A stretch of DNA of 64,000 nucleotides from Janthinobacterium sp. GW456P (GTDB lineage: Bacteria; Pseudomonadota; Gammaproteobacteria; Burkholderiales; Burkholderiaceae_D): contig NZ_NEHB01000003.1 of assembly GCF_002127655.1 (NCBI RefSeq), forward strand, positions 207,047 to 271,046, read 5' to 3'. This document shows positions 44,269 through 52,677 of the stretch, piece by piece (within the stretch, counting starts at the first letter, position 1; each line of letters opens with the position of its first letter). The notes below the pieces were generated by a model that did no database searches, was not told the origin of the DNA, and saw only the letters and a program-made list of their open reading frames with translations. Both the position numbers and the translations under genes were made by a program.

Positions 44269-45138
44269 ATGCGCCGCTCCTGCCTTGCACTGCACCTCAC
44301 CGCCGCCCTGCTGCTGTCCAGCCCCTTCCACCTCGCCACTGCCGCGCCCGCCGCCACCGCCAACGCAGCCGCCAGCGCGGCCACGCCGCTCGTCATCGGC
44401 GAAAGTTTCACGATCGATTCGCAGGCGCTGAAGGAACAGCGCCACATCAATGTGTATGTGGCGCGCGCCTGGGATACGCCGCCCGACGCACCGCTGCCCG
44501 TGCTGTACATGCCGGACGGCGGCGTGGCCGAAGACTTTTTGCACGTGGCCGGCTTGCTGCAGGTGTCGGTAGCCAATGGCACGATGCGCCCGTTCATGCT
44601 GGTCGGCATGCAAAACACGCAGCGCCGGCGCGACCTGACGGGGCCGACCGATAATGCGCAAGACCGCAAGATCGCGCCCGTCGTGAGCGGTTCGCCAGCC
44701 TACCGGACCTTCATCCGCGACGAGCTGATGCCGGAAGTCAAACGCCGCTACCGCACGACGGGCGAGACGGCCATCGTCGGCGAATCGCTGGCGGGCCTGT
44801 TCGTGGTGGAAACATACCTGCTGGAACCGCAGCTGTTCGACCATTACCTGGCGTTCGACCCCAGCCTGTGGTGGAACCAGGGCGCCCTGCCGCGCCAGGC
44901 GGCGGAGCTGCTGGCCAAGGGCAAGCCGGGCAAGCACAGCCTGTACCTGGCATCCAGCAGCGAAGCGGGCATCGCCGTGGAAGTGCAGCGCCTGGCCGAC
45001 GTGCTGCAAAAACACGCGCCGTCCGGCTTGCAATGGCATGTAGAAAGGATGCCGGAAGAAACACATGGCACCATCTACCATCCGGCCGCATTAAAAGCGT
45101 TCCGCGCCGTGTTCAAGCCCGCCGCCGCGCCGCAATAA
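44269..45138 (+). CDS. Secreted alpha/beta-hydrolase of the esterase D / enterochelin-esterase-like group
   Basis: A 289-residue exported hydrolase (signal ending ATAAPA). The fold is shown by LPVLYMPDGGVAEDFLHVAG, the nucleophile elbow ETAIVGESLAGLFVVETYL (serine in GESLAG), DPSLWWNQGAL and a late histidine in PEETHGTIYHPAAL, giving a complete Ser-Asp/Glu-His set. Homologous enzymes cleave ester bonds in siderophores or acyl compounds; the substrate here is unknown. It converges with the LysR gene at 45147, 8 bases apart. Confidence 0.88.
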   Translation: MRRSCLALHLTAALLLSSPFHLATAAPAATANAAASAATPLVIGESFTIDSQALKEQRHINVYVARAWDTPPDAPLPVLYMPDGGVAEDFLHVAGLLQVSVANGTMRPFMLVGMQNTQRRRDLTGPTDNAQDRKIAPVVSGSPAYRTFIRDELMPEVKRRYRTTGETAIVGESLAGLFVVETYLLEPQLFDHYLAFDPSLWWNQGALPRQAAELLAKGKPGKHSLYLASSSEAGIAVEVQRLADVLQKHAPSGLQWHVERMPEETHGTIYHPAALKAFRAVFKPAAAPQ

Positions 45139-45146
45139 GCGGAAAG

Positions 45147-46034
45147 TTAGGGCGCCGGCAGCGCCTGCCCCATCTGCTCGCGCAGCCAGTGCAGCAAGGC
45201 GGTGCGGCGCGCATCGCCGTCGAACGCCAGCGGCGACAGCAGGAAATAGCCGCTGCCGTCGCGCCGGAAACCCAAGGGCGCGACGAGGCGCCCGCTGTCG
45301 AGGTCTTCGCGCGCCATGAAGATGGAGCCGATCGCCACGCCCAGGCCGGCGCAAGCCGCTTGCAAGCTCAGATAGAAATGCTCGTAGGTCTGGCTGTCGC
45401 CGTGGTAGCCAAGGCCGTCGTCCGTGCCGGCGGCGCGCCAGTGCGCCCAGGCGGCCGGGCGCGACGCCGTGTGCAGCAGGCGTTGCACAGACAGGTCCAG
45501 CCGGCCTTGCCGCAGCAGGGCCGGCGCGCACACGGGCGCGATCCATTCGTCGCACACCTTTTCCACATGCAATCCTCCATCCCACGCAAAATCGTTGCGG
45601 CGCAGCGCCACGTCCACCGCATCGCGCTGGAACGCCACCGGCCCGCCCGAGGCAAACAGGTGCAGCGGCACTTCGGGATGGCGCCGGTAAAAGTCGCCGA
45701 GGCGCGGGATCAGCCATTTCATCGCGATCGTCGGCTCGCATGACACCACCAGCGGCGCCGGGCGCGCCGGCTGGCGCACCGCTTCGAGGGCGGCGTCGAG
45801 CCGTTCGAACGCCTGCTGGACGGCATCGCGCAACTGCGCGCCCGGCGCGGTCAGGAAGACGCCGCGGTTGCGGCGTTCGAACAGGGCCGTGCCCAGCGAC
45901 GTTTCGAGCAGGCGGATTTGCCGGCTGACCGCCCCGTGCGTCACGTGCAGCTCGTCCGCCGCCTGGACAAAACTGCCGAGCCTGGCCGCCGCCTCGAAGA
46001 AACGCAAGCTACCGAGTGCTGTCTGTCTGCTCAT
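45147..46034 (-). CDS. LysR family regulator, GcvA/AmpR-like
   Basis: A 295-residue regulator opening SRQTALGSLRFFEAAARLGSFVQAADELHVTHGAVSRQIRLLE, the GcvA/AmpR type of winged helix, with an effector domain ending in LAFDGDARRTALLHWLREQM. It is divergent from the LysE exporter gene; the 169-base gap contains CATTAT-ACGG-ATAATG (46092-46107) as a candidate operator. Control of the exporter is the natural inference, similar to LysG-LysE or ArgP-ArgO pairs. Confidence 0.9.
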   Translation of the reverse strand: MSRQTALGSLRFFEAAARLGSFVQAADELHVTHGAVSRQIRLLETSLGTALFERRNRGVFLTAPGAQLRDAVQQAFERLDAALEAVRQPARPAPLVVSCEPTIAMKWLIPRLGDFYRRHPEVPLHLFASGGPVAFQRDAVDVALRRNDFAWDGGLHVEKVCDEWIAPVCAPALLRQGRLDLSVQRLLHTASRPAAWAHWRAAGTDDGLGYHGDSQTYEHFYLSLQAACAGLGVAIGSIFMAREDLDSGRLVAPLGFRRDGSGYFLLSPLAFDGDARRTALLHWLREQMGQALPAP

Positions 46035-46091
46035 GATCTGTCATTTTTTCTCACGCATATCGGCAAGATATCATCGTTTTTTATCGTCCGT

Positions 46092-46107
46092 CATTATACG
46101 GATAATG
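46092..46107. promoter_or_regulatory. Candidate LysR operator
   Basis: Inverted repeat CATTAT-ACGG-ATAATG in the shared upstream region of the LysR and LysE genes. LysR sites usually take the form T-N11-A with imperfect dyads; this one fits as a dyad only. Confidence 0.4.
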
Positions 46108-46203
46108 CGTCTTCCGGCCACCGGCATGGGCACAGTGCCTTGCCCATACAAGCGATGAATACTCACCGATTGCCATGCGGCCGCCACTCCCCAAGGAAGA
46201 CAC

Positions 46204-46824
46204 ATGATTGCATTGCTTGCCGTTGCATTGATTACCCTGCTGGCCGCCATCGTTCCCGGCCCCGATTTCGCGATGGTCACGCGCAACAGCTATCTGCATG
46301 GCCGCCGCGCGGGCTTGCTGGCCGCGCTCGGCATCGCGCTGGGCGTGCAAGTGCACGTGTTCTATACGATGTTTGGCGTGGGCCTGATCATCGCCAGCTC
46401 ACCGGCCCTGTTTACGGTGATCAAGTTTGTCGGCGCCGTGTACCTGATCGTGATCGGCTGGAAAACCTGGAGCAACCGCGCGGGCCTCGTCATCGACCTG
46501 CATGGCGGCGCCCGCGTGCCCCGGCATCAGATGTTGCTCAACGGCTTGCTGACGAATGCCCTGAACCCGAAAACCACCTTGTTTGTCATCAGCACCTACA
46601 CCCAGGTGGTGCAGCCGGGCACGCCATTGAGTGTGCAGTTCTGCTACGGGCTGTGCATGTCCGCCATCCACCTCGCGTGGTTTGCCGTGGTGGCCATCTT
46701 TTTCTCGCAAGCTAACTTTCGTTTGCGCATGGTCAGCCACCAGCGGACCATCGACCGGCTGATCGGCACGCTGCTGATGACCCTCGGCGTGCTGCTGGCC
46801 TGCGCCAACATGGACAAACTGTAA
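46204..46824 (+). CDS. LysE/RhtB family amino acid exporter
   Basis: A 206-residue membrane protein with about six hydrophobic helices. The LysE marker is LAAIVPGPDFAMVTRNSYLHGRRAGLLAALGIALG, followed by FVGAVYLIVIGWKTWSN and the conserved GLLTNALNPKTTLFV. It exports amino acids or related metabolites out of the cytoplasm. AAGGAAG lies upstream of the ATG. The divergent LysR gene is its probable regulator. Confidence 0.92.
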   Translation: MIALLAVALITLLAAIVPGPDFAMVTRNSYLHGRRAGLLAALGIALGVQVHVFYTMFGVGLIIASSPALFTVIKFVGAVYLIVIGWKTWSNRAGLVIDLHGGARVPRHQMLLNGLLTNALNPKTTLFVISTYTQVVQPGTPLSVQFCYGLCMSAIHLAWFAVVAIFFSQANFRLRMVSHQRTIDRLIGTLLMTLGVLLACANMDKL

Positions 46825-46858
46825 TGACGCGCACGGTTCAGGCACACGCTGCCGCGGG

Positions 46859-46864
46859 TAAAAT
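46859..46864 (+). promoter_or_regulatory. -10 promoter element of uppP
   Basis: TAAAAT in GGGTAAAATCGG, 43 bases before the uppP ATG; it matches elements before selO and mntP. Confidence 0.5.
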
Positions 46865-46901
46865 CGGCGGCCCTGCTTTACCCGCCTGAGTGCCGTCCGC
46901 C

Positions 46902-47756
46902 ATGAGCTTTTTGCAATTATTTATCCTTTCCATCGTCCAGGGCTTCGCCGAGCTGCTGCCCGTGTCCAGCTCCGCCCACGTCATCATGGCGGAAAAAATG
47001 ATGGGGCTGGACCCCACCTCGCCCGAGCTGACCATGCTGCTGGTGATGTTGCACACGGGCACCATGTTCGCCGTCATCGTGTATTTCTGGGCATCCTGGC
47101 GCGCCACGTATTTCAGTTCGGCCAGCGCCTTCCGCAGCAACGTCCTGCTGCTCATGGCCGCCACGGCCCTGACGGGCATCGTCGGCTTCGGCTTGCTCAA
47201 GGGCATTACGCATGTCATGAGCAGGGATGCGCCCGGCTTTGAAATCGAACACCTGTTCGGCAACGCGAAACTGATGGCCGCCGCCCTGGCCGCCGCCGGC
47301 GTACTGATCATTGTGTCCGCACGCCTGCAAGCGCGCCAGCATGGCACCTTGTCCATCGGCAAAGCGATGCTGATCGGCGCCGTGCAAGGCCTGTGCCTGC
47401 CCTTCCGCGGCTTTTCCCGCTCGGGCGCCACCATTTCAGCCGGCATCGCCATGGGCGTGCCGCAGCGCCGCGCCGAGGAATTCAGCTTTGCCCTGGCTGT
47501 CGTGCTGACGCCGGCCGTGCTGGTCAAGGAAGGCTGGCGCTTCTACCAGGCCGTGGCAAATGGCAGCCTGGACCATCTGGAGCACGGCAACAGCCTGCTG
47601 CAGCTGCTCGGTCCCAGTCTGCTGGGCATGCTGCTCTCGTTCCTGGCCGGCTTGCTGGCCCTGCGCTGGCTGTCGCGCTGGCTGGAACAGGGCCGCTGGC
47701 ATTTCTTTGGCGCGTATTGCCTGCTGGCCTCGTTAGTCGTGCTGTACCTAGGGTAA
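46902..47756 (+). CDS. uppP: Undecaprenyl-diphosphatase (BacA/UppP)
   Basis: A 284-residue membrane enzyme that dephosphorylates undecaprenyl diphosphate to recycle the lipid carrier of peptidoglycan synthesis. The two active-site blocks are present: GFAELLPVSSSAH and FRGFSRSGATIS. Helices cover most of the length. The ATG at 46902 gives the family's typical start MSFLQLFILSIVQG; an in-frame GTG at 46890 is less likely. Extra copies of this enzyme give bacitracin tolerance. Confidence 0.94.
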   Translation: MSFLQLFILSIVQGFAELLPVSSSAHVIMAEKMMGLDPTSPELTMLLVMLHTGTMFAVIVYFWASWRATYFSSASAFRSNVLLLMAATALTGIVGFGLLKGITHVMSRDAPGFEIEHLFGNAKLMAAALAAAGVLIIVSARLQARQHGTLSIGKAMLIGAVQGLCLPFRGFSRSGATISAGIAMGVPQRRAEEFSFALAVVLTPAVLVKEGWRFYQAVANGSLDHLEHGNSLLQLLGPSLLGMLLSFLAGLLALRWLSRWLEQGRWHFFGAYCLLASLVVLYLG

Positions 47757-47759
47757 AAT
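47754..47759 (+). promoter_or_regulatory. -10 promoter element of mntP
   Basis: TAAAAT in GGGTAAAATCGC, overlapping the uppP stop codon region and 58 bases before the mntP start. Confidence 0.5.
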
Positions 47760-47816
47760 CGCCGGGTTTGTCATTTGCCACTCACCATCCCAGCCAGGTT
47801 TTACAGAAAGCCAACG

Positions 47817-48386
47817 ATGAATTTCGCCGCCACCGCCGCCCTCTCCCTAGCCATGTCCACCGATGCCTTCGCGGCCGCCGTGGGCAAGGGCGCCGCCCTG
47901 CACAAGCCGCAATGGCGCGAGGCGCTGCGCACGGGCCTGATCTTTGGCGTCATCGAGGCGATCACGCCCATTATCGGCTGGGCTCTGGGCAGCGTGGCCG
48001 CGCCGTACGTGGAAGCGTGGGACCACTGGATCGCCTTCAGCCTGCTGGGCATCATCGGCCTGTTGATGATACGCAATGCCCTGTCCGATGCCGACGAGGA
48101 AGAAGCCCCCGCGCAATCGCACTCGTTCTGGGTGCTGGCTGTCACGGGCCTGGCCACCAGCATCGATGCCATGGTCGTGGGCGCGGGCCTGGCATTGCTG
48201 GGCGCCAACATCGTCGTCACGGCGGCCGCCATCGGCTTTTCCACCTTCGTCATGGTGACCCTGGGCGTGATGCTGGGCCGCGTGCTCGGCACCATCGCCG
48301 GGCGGCGCGCCGAGCTCGTGGGCGGCCTGGTGCTGATCATCATCGGCTGCGTGATCTTGTACGAGCATATCGGCCATCCGGCCTGA
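47817..48386 (+). CDS. mntP: Manganese efflux pump MntP
   Basis: A 189-residue membrane protein of two repeated halves of three helices. Each half has the key aspartate in helix 1: [16 protein letters not shown] and [15 protein letters not shown], with [15 protein letters not shown] and [16 protein letters not shown] closing the halves. It exports excess Mn(II). Many mntP genes lie behind a yybP-ykoY manganese riboswitch; the 60-base gap here is too short to hold one, so control is probably at the promoter. Confidence 0.94.
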   Translation: MNFAATAALSLAMSTDAFAAAVGKGAALHKPQWREALRTGLIFGVIEAITPIIGWALGSVAAPYVEAWDHWIAFSLLGIIGLLMIRNALSDADEEEAPAQSHSFWVLAVTGLATSIDAMVVGAGLALLGANIVVTAAAIGFSTFVMVTLGVMLGRVLGTIAGRRAELVGGLVLIIIGCVILYEHIGHPA

Positions 48387-48481
48387 AGCCCGGGCGCGCA
48401 CGGCACAAGCGCCGGCGTGGCTGGCGGCGCGCTTTGTGCTACATTCAATGCTCTGCATTCCTGTCTCGCAAGGTGACCATC

Positions 48482-48688
48482 ATGGAAACTATTGAGCTGC
48501 TTTTTGCCGCGCTGGTGCGCGAAACGGCCGAATTGATACGCGACCACCACGTCCCTTTTGCCATCAAACACGATGAGCGCGCGTATTTCGAGTGGATGGA
48601 TGGACACCCGATCAATGGTTATATCCAGGAAGCGTATCGGGAGATCGAAGAGACCGCCCAGCAGATCCGCGCCATTCGCGCTGGGTGA
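48482..48688 (+). CDS. Small acidic protein of unknown function
   Basis: A 68-residue protein beginning METIELLFAALVRETAELIRD, mostly helical, with a central HDERAYFEWMDGHPINGY segment. AAGGTG precedes the ATG. No family is recognised. It lies 95 bases after mntP. Confidence 0.6.
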   Translation: METIELLFAALVRETAELIRDHHVPFAIKHDERAYFEWMDGHPINGYIQEAYREIEETAQQIRAIRAG

Positions 48689-48803
48689 CGACGTGCGTTG
48701 GATCGTAGTCAGAAATTGGGGTATTGATCGAGATCAAGCACTCTGCTGTTCGATACGCGTAGCATGGTCTGGCCCATGACAATCAGGTCTGGAGGCGGTA
48801 AAC

Positions 48804-49109
48804 ATGGATCAGCAACAAAAACACCAGATCAGGGGTTATGAATTTCATGTGACGGGGGCGCTGGAGAAGGATGGGCGCTACCGGGGCATGATCCTGATCA
48901 GCAAGCGCGGCGATACCTTGCAGGCGTATGCCAAGCCCGTGCTGATAGAAACACCGAGCAGTTTCAAGTCCGTGCACGCGGCCTTGATCGAGGCATCGGC
49001 GTATGCCCAGGAACTCATCTATAACGGCGCCATCAAGGCGCTGCTGCCGGCCGACGGGACGCTGACCGGAAAACAGGCGCCGCAGCCGCCGGATTTCGTC
49101 GGCAACTGA
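48804..49109 (+). CDS. Small protein of unknown function, first of a divergent pair
   Basis: A 101-residue protein with GGAGG upstream. The N-terminal half reads IRGYEFHVTGALEKDGRYRGMILISKRGDTLQAYAKP, three predicted beta strands, followed by a helix (FKSVHAALIEASAYAQELI). The protein at 49436 has the same layout with HKGFIISATASQRRDGRWVGSYISQN and a helix after it, so the two look like distant relatives. The function is unknown. Confidence 0.65.
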   Translation: MDQQQKHQIRGYEFHVTGALEKDGRYRGMILISKRGDTLQAYAKPVLIETPSSFKSVHAALIEASAYAQELIYNGAIKALLPADGTLTGKQAPQPPDFVGN

Positions 49110-49145
49110 CACTGGCAAGCGCATCCGGCCATCCGAGGGTGCGCG

Positions 49146-49151
49146 TATAAT
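49146..49151 (+). promoter_or_regulatory. -10 promoter element of the 49183 gene
   Basis: Consensus TATAAT 31 bases before the ATG. Confidence 0.55.
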
Positions 49152-49182
49152 GACGCGCTTTCCCGGATGAAAACCCAACACC

Positions 49183-49428
49183 ATGGAATTTGTGAATTTA
49201 CCGCTGGTCTTCCTCGTCGGCTGCGCGCTGATCGCCTTGCTGGCCAAGAAAAATGGTTACTCGTGGTACCTGTTTTTCTTTGCGATTGCCGTACCCGCGC
49301 CCCTGTTGCTGCTGGCCTTGCCCCATGTGCTGGACGTGGAAACCGCGTCGCTGACTTCCGTACGGCTGGGCACCGCCCTGCTGCCGCCGCTAGCAGGCTT
49401 GCTGCTGGCCCTGCGGGGCAAGCACTAA
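49183..49428 (+). CDS. Small membrane protein of unknown function
   Basis: An 81-residue protein with three hydrophobic stretches (about residues 6-20, 28-47 and 60-77) and a conserved-looking AKKNGYSWYLFF between the first two. It probably sits in the inner membrane. No family is recognised. Its end is 7 bases from the convergent gene at 49436. Confidence 0.65.
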   Translation: MEFVNLPLVFLVGCALIALLAKKNGYSWYLFFFAIAVPAPLLLLALPHVLDVETASLTSVRLGTALLPPLAGLLLALRGKH

Positions 49429-49435
49429 GGCTGTT

Positions 49436-49657
49436 TCATCGCGCAGGCACCCCATCGGCCAGTCGCCAGCCTACCGACAAGGCCACTTGCTGCGCTTCTT
49501 TTTCGTTGCTGCAATCGTCGTAATCGCAGGTGTCCGCATACGCGCCGCACGTCTGGTTCTGGCTGATGTACGAGCCGACCCAGCGGCCATCGCGGCGCTG
49601 GCTGGCCGTGGCACTGATGATAAAGCCTTTGTGGATGGTGGGGTTTTCAAAAGACAT
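49436..49657 (-). CDS. Small cysteine-containing protein, second of a divergent pair
   Basis: A 73-residue protein starting MSFENPTIHKGFIISATASQRRDGRWVGSYISQN with AGGAGG-type site just upstream (rev. GGAGGAATT). Three cysteines lie in QTCGAYADTCDYDDC. It shares layout with the protein at 48804: strand, DGR turn, strand, then helix. The function is unknown. Confidence 0.65.
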   Translation of the reverse strand: MSFENPTIHKGFIISATASQRRDGRWVGSYISQNQTCGAYADTCDYDDCSNEKEAQQVALSVGWRLADGVPAR

Positions 49658-49790
49658 AATTCCTCCGATGCAAAAATAGCGTCAGGGATCTGACTGGGTT
49701 CCACTGTGCGCCTTGCGGCCGTCCAGGTCTGTACGTTTGACCACACTCACGAAAAGGGCGCGCGCCGCGCTCGGGGCACCGGCGATCGGG

Positions 49791-49796
49791 TATGAT
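49791..49796 (+). promoter_or_regulatory. -10 promoter element placing transcription start at the SRAP start codon
   Basis: TATGAT ends six bases before the ATG at 49803, so transcription would begin at or next to the A of the start codon. There is no ribosome site. Confidence 0.5.
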
Positions 49797-49802
49797 TTCA
49801 GC

Positions 49803-50516
49803 ATGTGTGGACGATTCGATCAAAATGACACGGCGCGCGTGCTGGCGTCATCGTTCGGCTGGACCGACGCGGTGTTCGACAGCGAGGCCGAGCCGCACCT
49901 GAACGTGTCGCCCGGCACGTACCGGCCCGTGCTGCATATCCAGGATGGCGTGCACCGGGTCGACGATGTCTTCTGGGGCTACCGCCCCGCCTGGGCCGCG
50001 CAAGCCGTGCCCGCCCCCGGCAAGAAAAAAATTCCCATCGCCATCAATGCCCGGCTGGAAAAATTGGCAAGCGCCTACTGGAAGCCTTTGCTGCGCGCGG
50101 GGCGCGGCATCGTCTGCGTCGATGGCTGGTATGAATGGACGGGAGAGAAAGGCCGCAAGCAGCCGTGGCACATCCACCGCAAGGACCGCGCGCGCCTGTT
50201 CCTGCTGGCGCTGGCCCAGTTCGGGCCGTACAAATTCAACCGCGAGGAAGCGGGTTTCGTGCTGGTGACGGCCGACAGCCTGGGCGGCATGGTCGATATC
50301 CACGACCGCCGTCCCGTGGCCGTCAGCCTGGAAGACGCGCACCGCTGGCTCGACCCCGCACTGACGCCCGAGCAGGCGCTGCACCTGGCGCGCGCCTGCA
50401 TGCTCGACGTGGACCTGTTCGAGTGGCATGCCGTCGATAATCCCCTGGTGCCGTCCGCCAAACCCAAGGCGCCGCCGGTGTCGCCGCAAGGCGCCTTCGA
50501 CTGGGGCGCCGACTAG
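49803..50516 (+). CDS. SRAP-domain DNA-protein crosslink protein (YedK/HMCES family)
   Basis: A 237-residue SRAP protein that forms a covalent link with abasic sites in single-stranded DNA, shielding them at forks. The catalytic cysteine is residue 2 (MCGRF), which needs the initiator methionine removed. Other key blocks are LNVSPGTYRPVL, the WGYRPAWA loop, INARLEKL (asparagine and arginine), CVDGWYEWTG (glutamate) and DIHDRRPVAVSL (histidine). The start is fixed by the chemistry. It is convergent with the DUF418 gene, one base apart. Confidence 0.95.
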   Translation: MCGRFDQNDTARVLASSFGWTDAVFDSEAEPHLNVSPGTYRPVLHIQDGVHRVDDVFWGYRPAWAAQAVPAPGKKKIPIAINARLEKLASAYWKPLLRAGRGIVCVDGWYEWTGEKGRKQPWHIHRKDRARLFLLALAQFGPYKFNREEAGFVLVTADSLGGMVDIHDRRPVAVSLEDAHRWLDPALTPEQALHLARACMLDVDLFEWHAVDNPLVPSAKPKAPPVSPQGAFDWGAD

Positions 50517-50517
50517 C

Positions 50518-51699
50518 TCAACCGGGCAAGCGCGCCAGCCGGCGCCACAGCGTCTCCATCGGCCCCTGGCGGAAGTGCCGCAGCCAGTAGCGGCTGAGCA
50601 GCACCTGCCCCGCCATGATCAGCACGGCCAGTCCCAGCATCTCGGCCGGACGCAGTGCCGCTCCCCAGCCCAGGCCCGGCCCCTGCAGCAGCCAGGTGCC
50701 AAGCAAGGATTGCAAGAGATAATTGCTCAGCGCCATGCGCCCCACGGGCGCCAGCCATGCCCCGAGCCAGCGCAGCAGGAAGGGGCCAGCGAGCATCAGC
50801 GCCGCCACATAGCCGGCCGCCAGCACGGGACCGCCTGCGAACAGGCCCACTTCGAACAGGGCAGTATCGAACACTTGCTGATACGGATCGGCCACCTGCC
50901 ACGCGACGGCCCCCGCCGCCAGCAGGTTGAACGGCAAGCCCACGCCCAGTCCCACGGCGCGCACGCGACGCCACAGGCGCTCGTGGCGCTGCGGCTGCGT
51001 CAGCCAGCCGCAGCGCACGGACAAAATGCCCAGCAGGAACAGCACGATGATGTGCGGCAGCATGACGGCGGCGTACAGCAAGGAGACGAGGAAATCGTTG
51101 GCGCGCAGCCTGGCCACGGCCCACGCGCCGCCTTGCGTGTAGATGGCGTAGCGGTCCGCAAAACTGTGCAGGTCGCGCGCGATGTCCGGCGCGCCGCCCT
51201 GCTGGCCCACGGGAATGAGCAAACACATGAATAATAAAAATCCGGCCGCCACCAGCCAGGCGCGGTTGCGTACGCGGCTCAGTTTGGCGGCTGCAAGGGG
51301 CAGGATCAGCATGCCGGCCACCGCATACGAGGTCAGCACGTCGCCGCTCCAAACAAGAAAACCATGCAGCAGGCCAAACACGAGCAGCCAGCGCAAGCGG
51401 CGCCGGTAGGCCGATTGCGCCTGCGCCCAGCCGCCCAGCTGGCGCTTCAGCGAACGTGTTTGCAGGGCAAAACCGGCACCGAACAAGAAGGCGAAGATGG
51501 GGTAGAACTTGAATTGCGCCAGCGCCGCCACGCCGAAAATGACGAGCTGGTCGAGCACGGGCGGCTGCGCCGGCAAGGTGCCGTAGCGCAAGGACAGCGT
51601 GCCCCAGGCAAAGCCCCAGATATTCACCAGCAGGATGCCAAACACGGCGATGCCGCGCAGCACGTCGAGCTGCGGCAACCTGCCGGGCTTGGCGTGCAT
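50518..51699 (-). CDS. DUF418 family membrane protein (YeiB-like)
   Basis: A 393-residue polytopic protein opening LPQLDVLRGIAVFGILLVNIWGFA, the DUF1624/DUF418 signature, with FLFGAGFALQ, LRWLLVFGLLHGFLVWSGDVLTSYAVAGML and the C-terminal DUF418 block GRMALSNYLLQSLLGTWLL, then LRHFRQGPMETLWRRL. About ten helices. The function of YeiB-like proteins is unclear; an acyltransferase-like membrane fold has been suggested. It follows ldcA on the same strand after 8-18 bases, depending on whether the TTG at 51708 or the ATG at 51699 is used. Confidence 0.9.
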   Translation of the reverse strand: MHAKPGRLPQLDVLRGIAVFGILLVNIWGFAWGTLSLRYGTLPAQPPVLDQLVIFGVAALAQFKFYPIFAFLFGAGFALQTRSLKRQLGGWAQAQSAYRRRLRWLLVFGLLHGFLVWSGDVLTSYAVAGMLILPLAAAKLSRVRNRAWLVAAGFLLFMCLLIPVGQQGGAPDIARDLHSFADRYAIYTQGGAWAVARLRANDFLVSLLYAAVMLPHIIVLFLLGILSVRCGWLTQPQRHERLWRRVRAVGLGVGLPFNLLAAGAVAWQVADPYQQVFDTALFEVGLFAGGPVLAAGYVAALMLAGPFLLRWLGAWLAPVGRMALSNYLLQSLLGTWLLQGPGLGWGAALRPAEMLGLAVLIMAGQVLLSRYWLRHFRQGPMETLWRRLARLPG

Positions 51700-51716
51700 G
51701 GCGTCCAAGGCGGCGT

Positions 51717-52634
51717 TCAGGGGCGCGCCAGGGTCGGGTAGTCGGTCATTTGCAGGCTGAAAGCGGACGCATCCGATTGCAGCCGCGCCTGGCCACCGAA
51801 CGGCAAGGTGACACGCCGGCGGATATGGCCAAATTCCAGCCCAGTCAGCACGGGCACGGGCAAGCGCTCGCGCACATAGGCCAGCATGGCATCGAAATCG
51901 TAGCCGTTATCCATGGGACTCAGTTTATAGGCGGAAAAGTCACCGAGCACGACGGCTTGCTGGCGACCAATCACGCCCGCGTGCAGCAATTGCAGCAGCA
52001 TGCGCTCGACCCGGTACGGGTGTTCGTTGACGTCTTCCAGGAACAAAATGCCGCCATCGACCTGCGGGAAATACGGCGTGCCCAGCAAATGCACCAGCAT
52101 GGCCAGGTTGCCGCCCCACAATGTACCCACCGCGTCGACGCGCGGATTGCCCGCCGCCGTGCCCGTGACCGTGTGCGTGGGTCCTGCCAGGCAGGACCAC
52201 AGCTGATCGAGCGTAAACTGCTCGGGCTCGTCGCGCGTAAAATCGTCGCAGATCATGGGGCCGGCAAAGCTGGGGCGGCCTGTTTTCGCAAGCAAGCCCA
52301 TGTGAAAAGCCGTGAAGTCGCTATAGCCGACGAACAGCTTGCGACTGGCGGCCATGCGGTCGAAATCGATGTCGGGCAGGATGCGGCTGATGCCGTAGCT
52401 GCCGCGCAAGGCGAGCACCACCTGCACGTCCGGATCGGCGGCCGCCGCGTTCAGCTGCGCCAGGCGGCCCGCGTCCGTGCCGCCGAAGCGCTGGAATATA
52501 TGTTCGGAATGGTAGTAATTGTGGACGGTGGCGCCTTGCGCCTGCAAGCGGGCGATGCCGCGCGCCAAAGCCGCCTCGTCGGGCGCATAACCGCCCGGCG
52601 CGACGATGGCAATGCCAATCTCAGGTGTCTTCAA
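51717..52634 (-). CDS. ldcA: LD-carboxypeptidase LdcA
   Basis: A 305-residue S66 serine peptidase that trims the terminal D-alanine from murein tetrapeptides during peptidoglycan recycling in the cytoplasm. The nucleophilic serine is in ALRGSYGISR, the glutamate in FLEDVNEHPYRVERML and the histidine in FGHIRRRVTLPFG, giving the full Ser-Glu-His triad. Upstream in-frame codons run into the hydrolase gene; the TTG at 52634 with GAAGG before it gives the family length. It lies in an operon-like row hydrolase-ldcA-DUF418. Confidence 0.9.
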   Translation of the reverse strand: MKTPEIGIAIVAPGGYAPDEAALARGIARLQAQGATVHNYYHSEHIFQRFGGTDAGRLAQLNAAAADPDVQVVLALRGSYGISRILPDIDFDRMAASRKLFVGYSDFTAFHMGLLAKTGRPSFAGPMICDDFTRDEPEQFTLDQLWSCLAGPTHTVTGTAAGNPRVDAVGTLWGGNLAMLVHLLGTPYFPQVDGGILFLEDVNEHPYRVERMLLQLLHAGVIGRQQAVVLGDFSAYKLSPMDNGYDFDAMLAYVRERLPVPVLTGLEFGHIRRRVTLPFGGQARLQSDASAFSLQMTDYPTLARP

Positions 52635-52677
52635 AATGCCCGTGCCTTCAAAAATGGTCGGCGCGCCAAGTAACTTT

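Noticed and set aside
47757-47816. yybP-ykoY manganese riboswitch before mntP
   Set aside because: Only 60 bases separate the genes, with a promoter inside; no room for the aptamer and no matching motif.
49700-49802. LexA box before the SRAP gene
   Set aside because: The best candidate, CTGTACGTTTGACCAC, lacks the ACAG half of the CTGT-N8-ACAG site.
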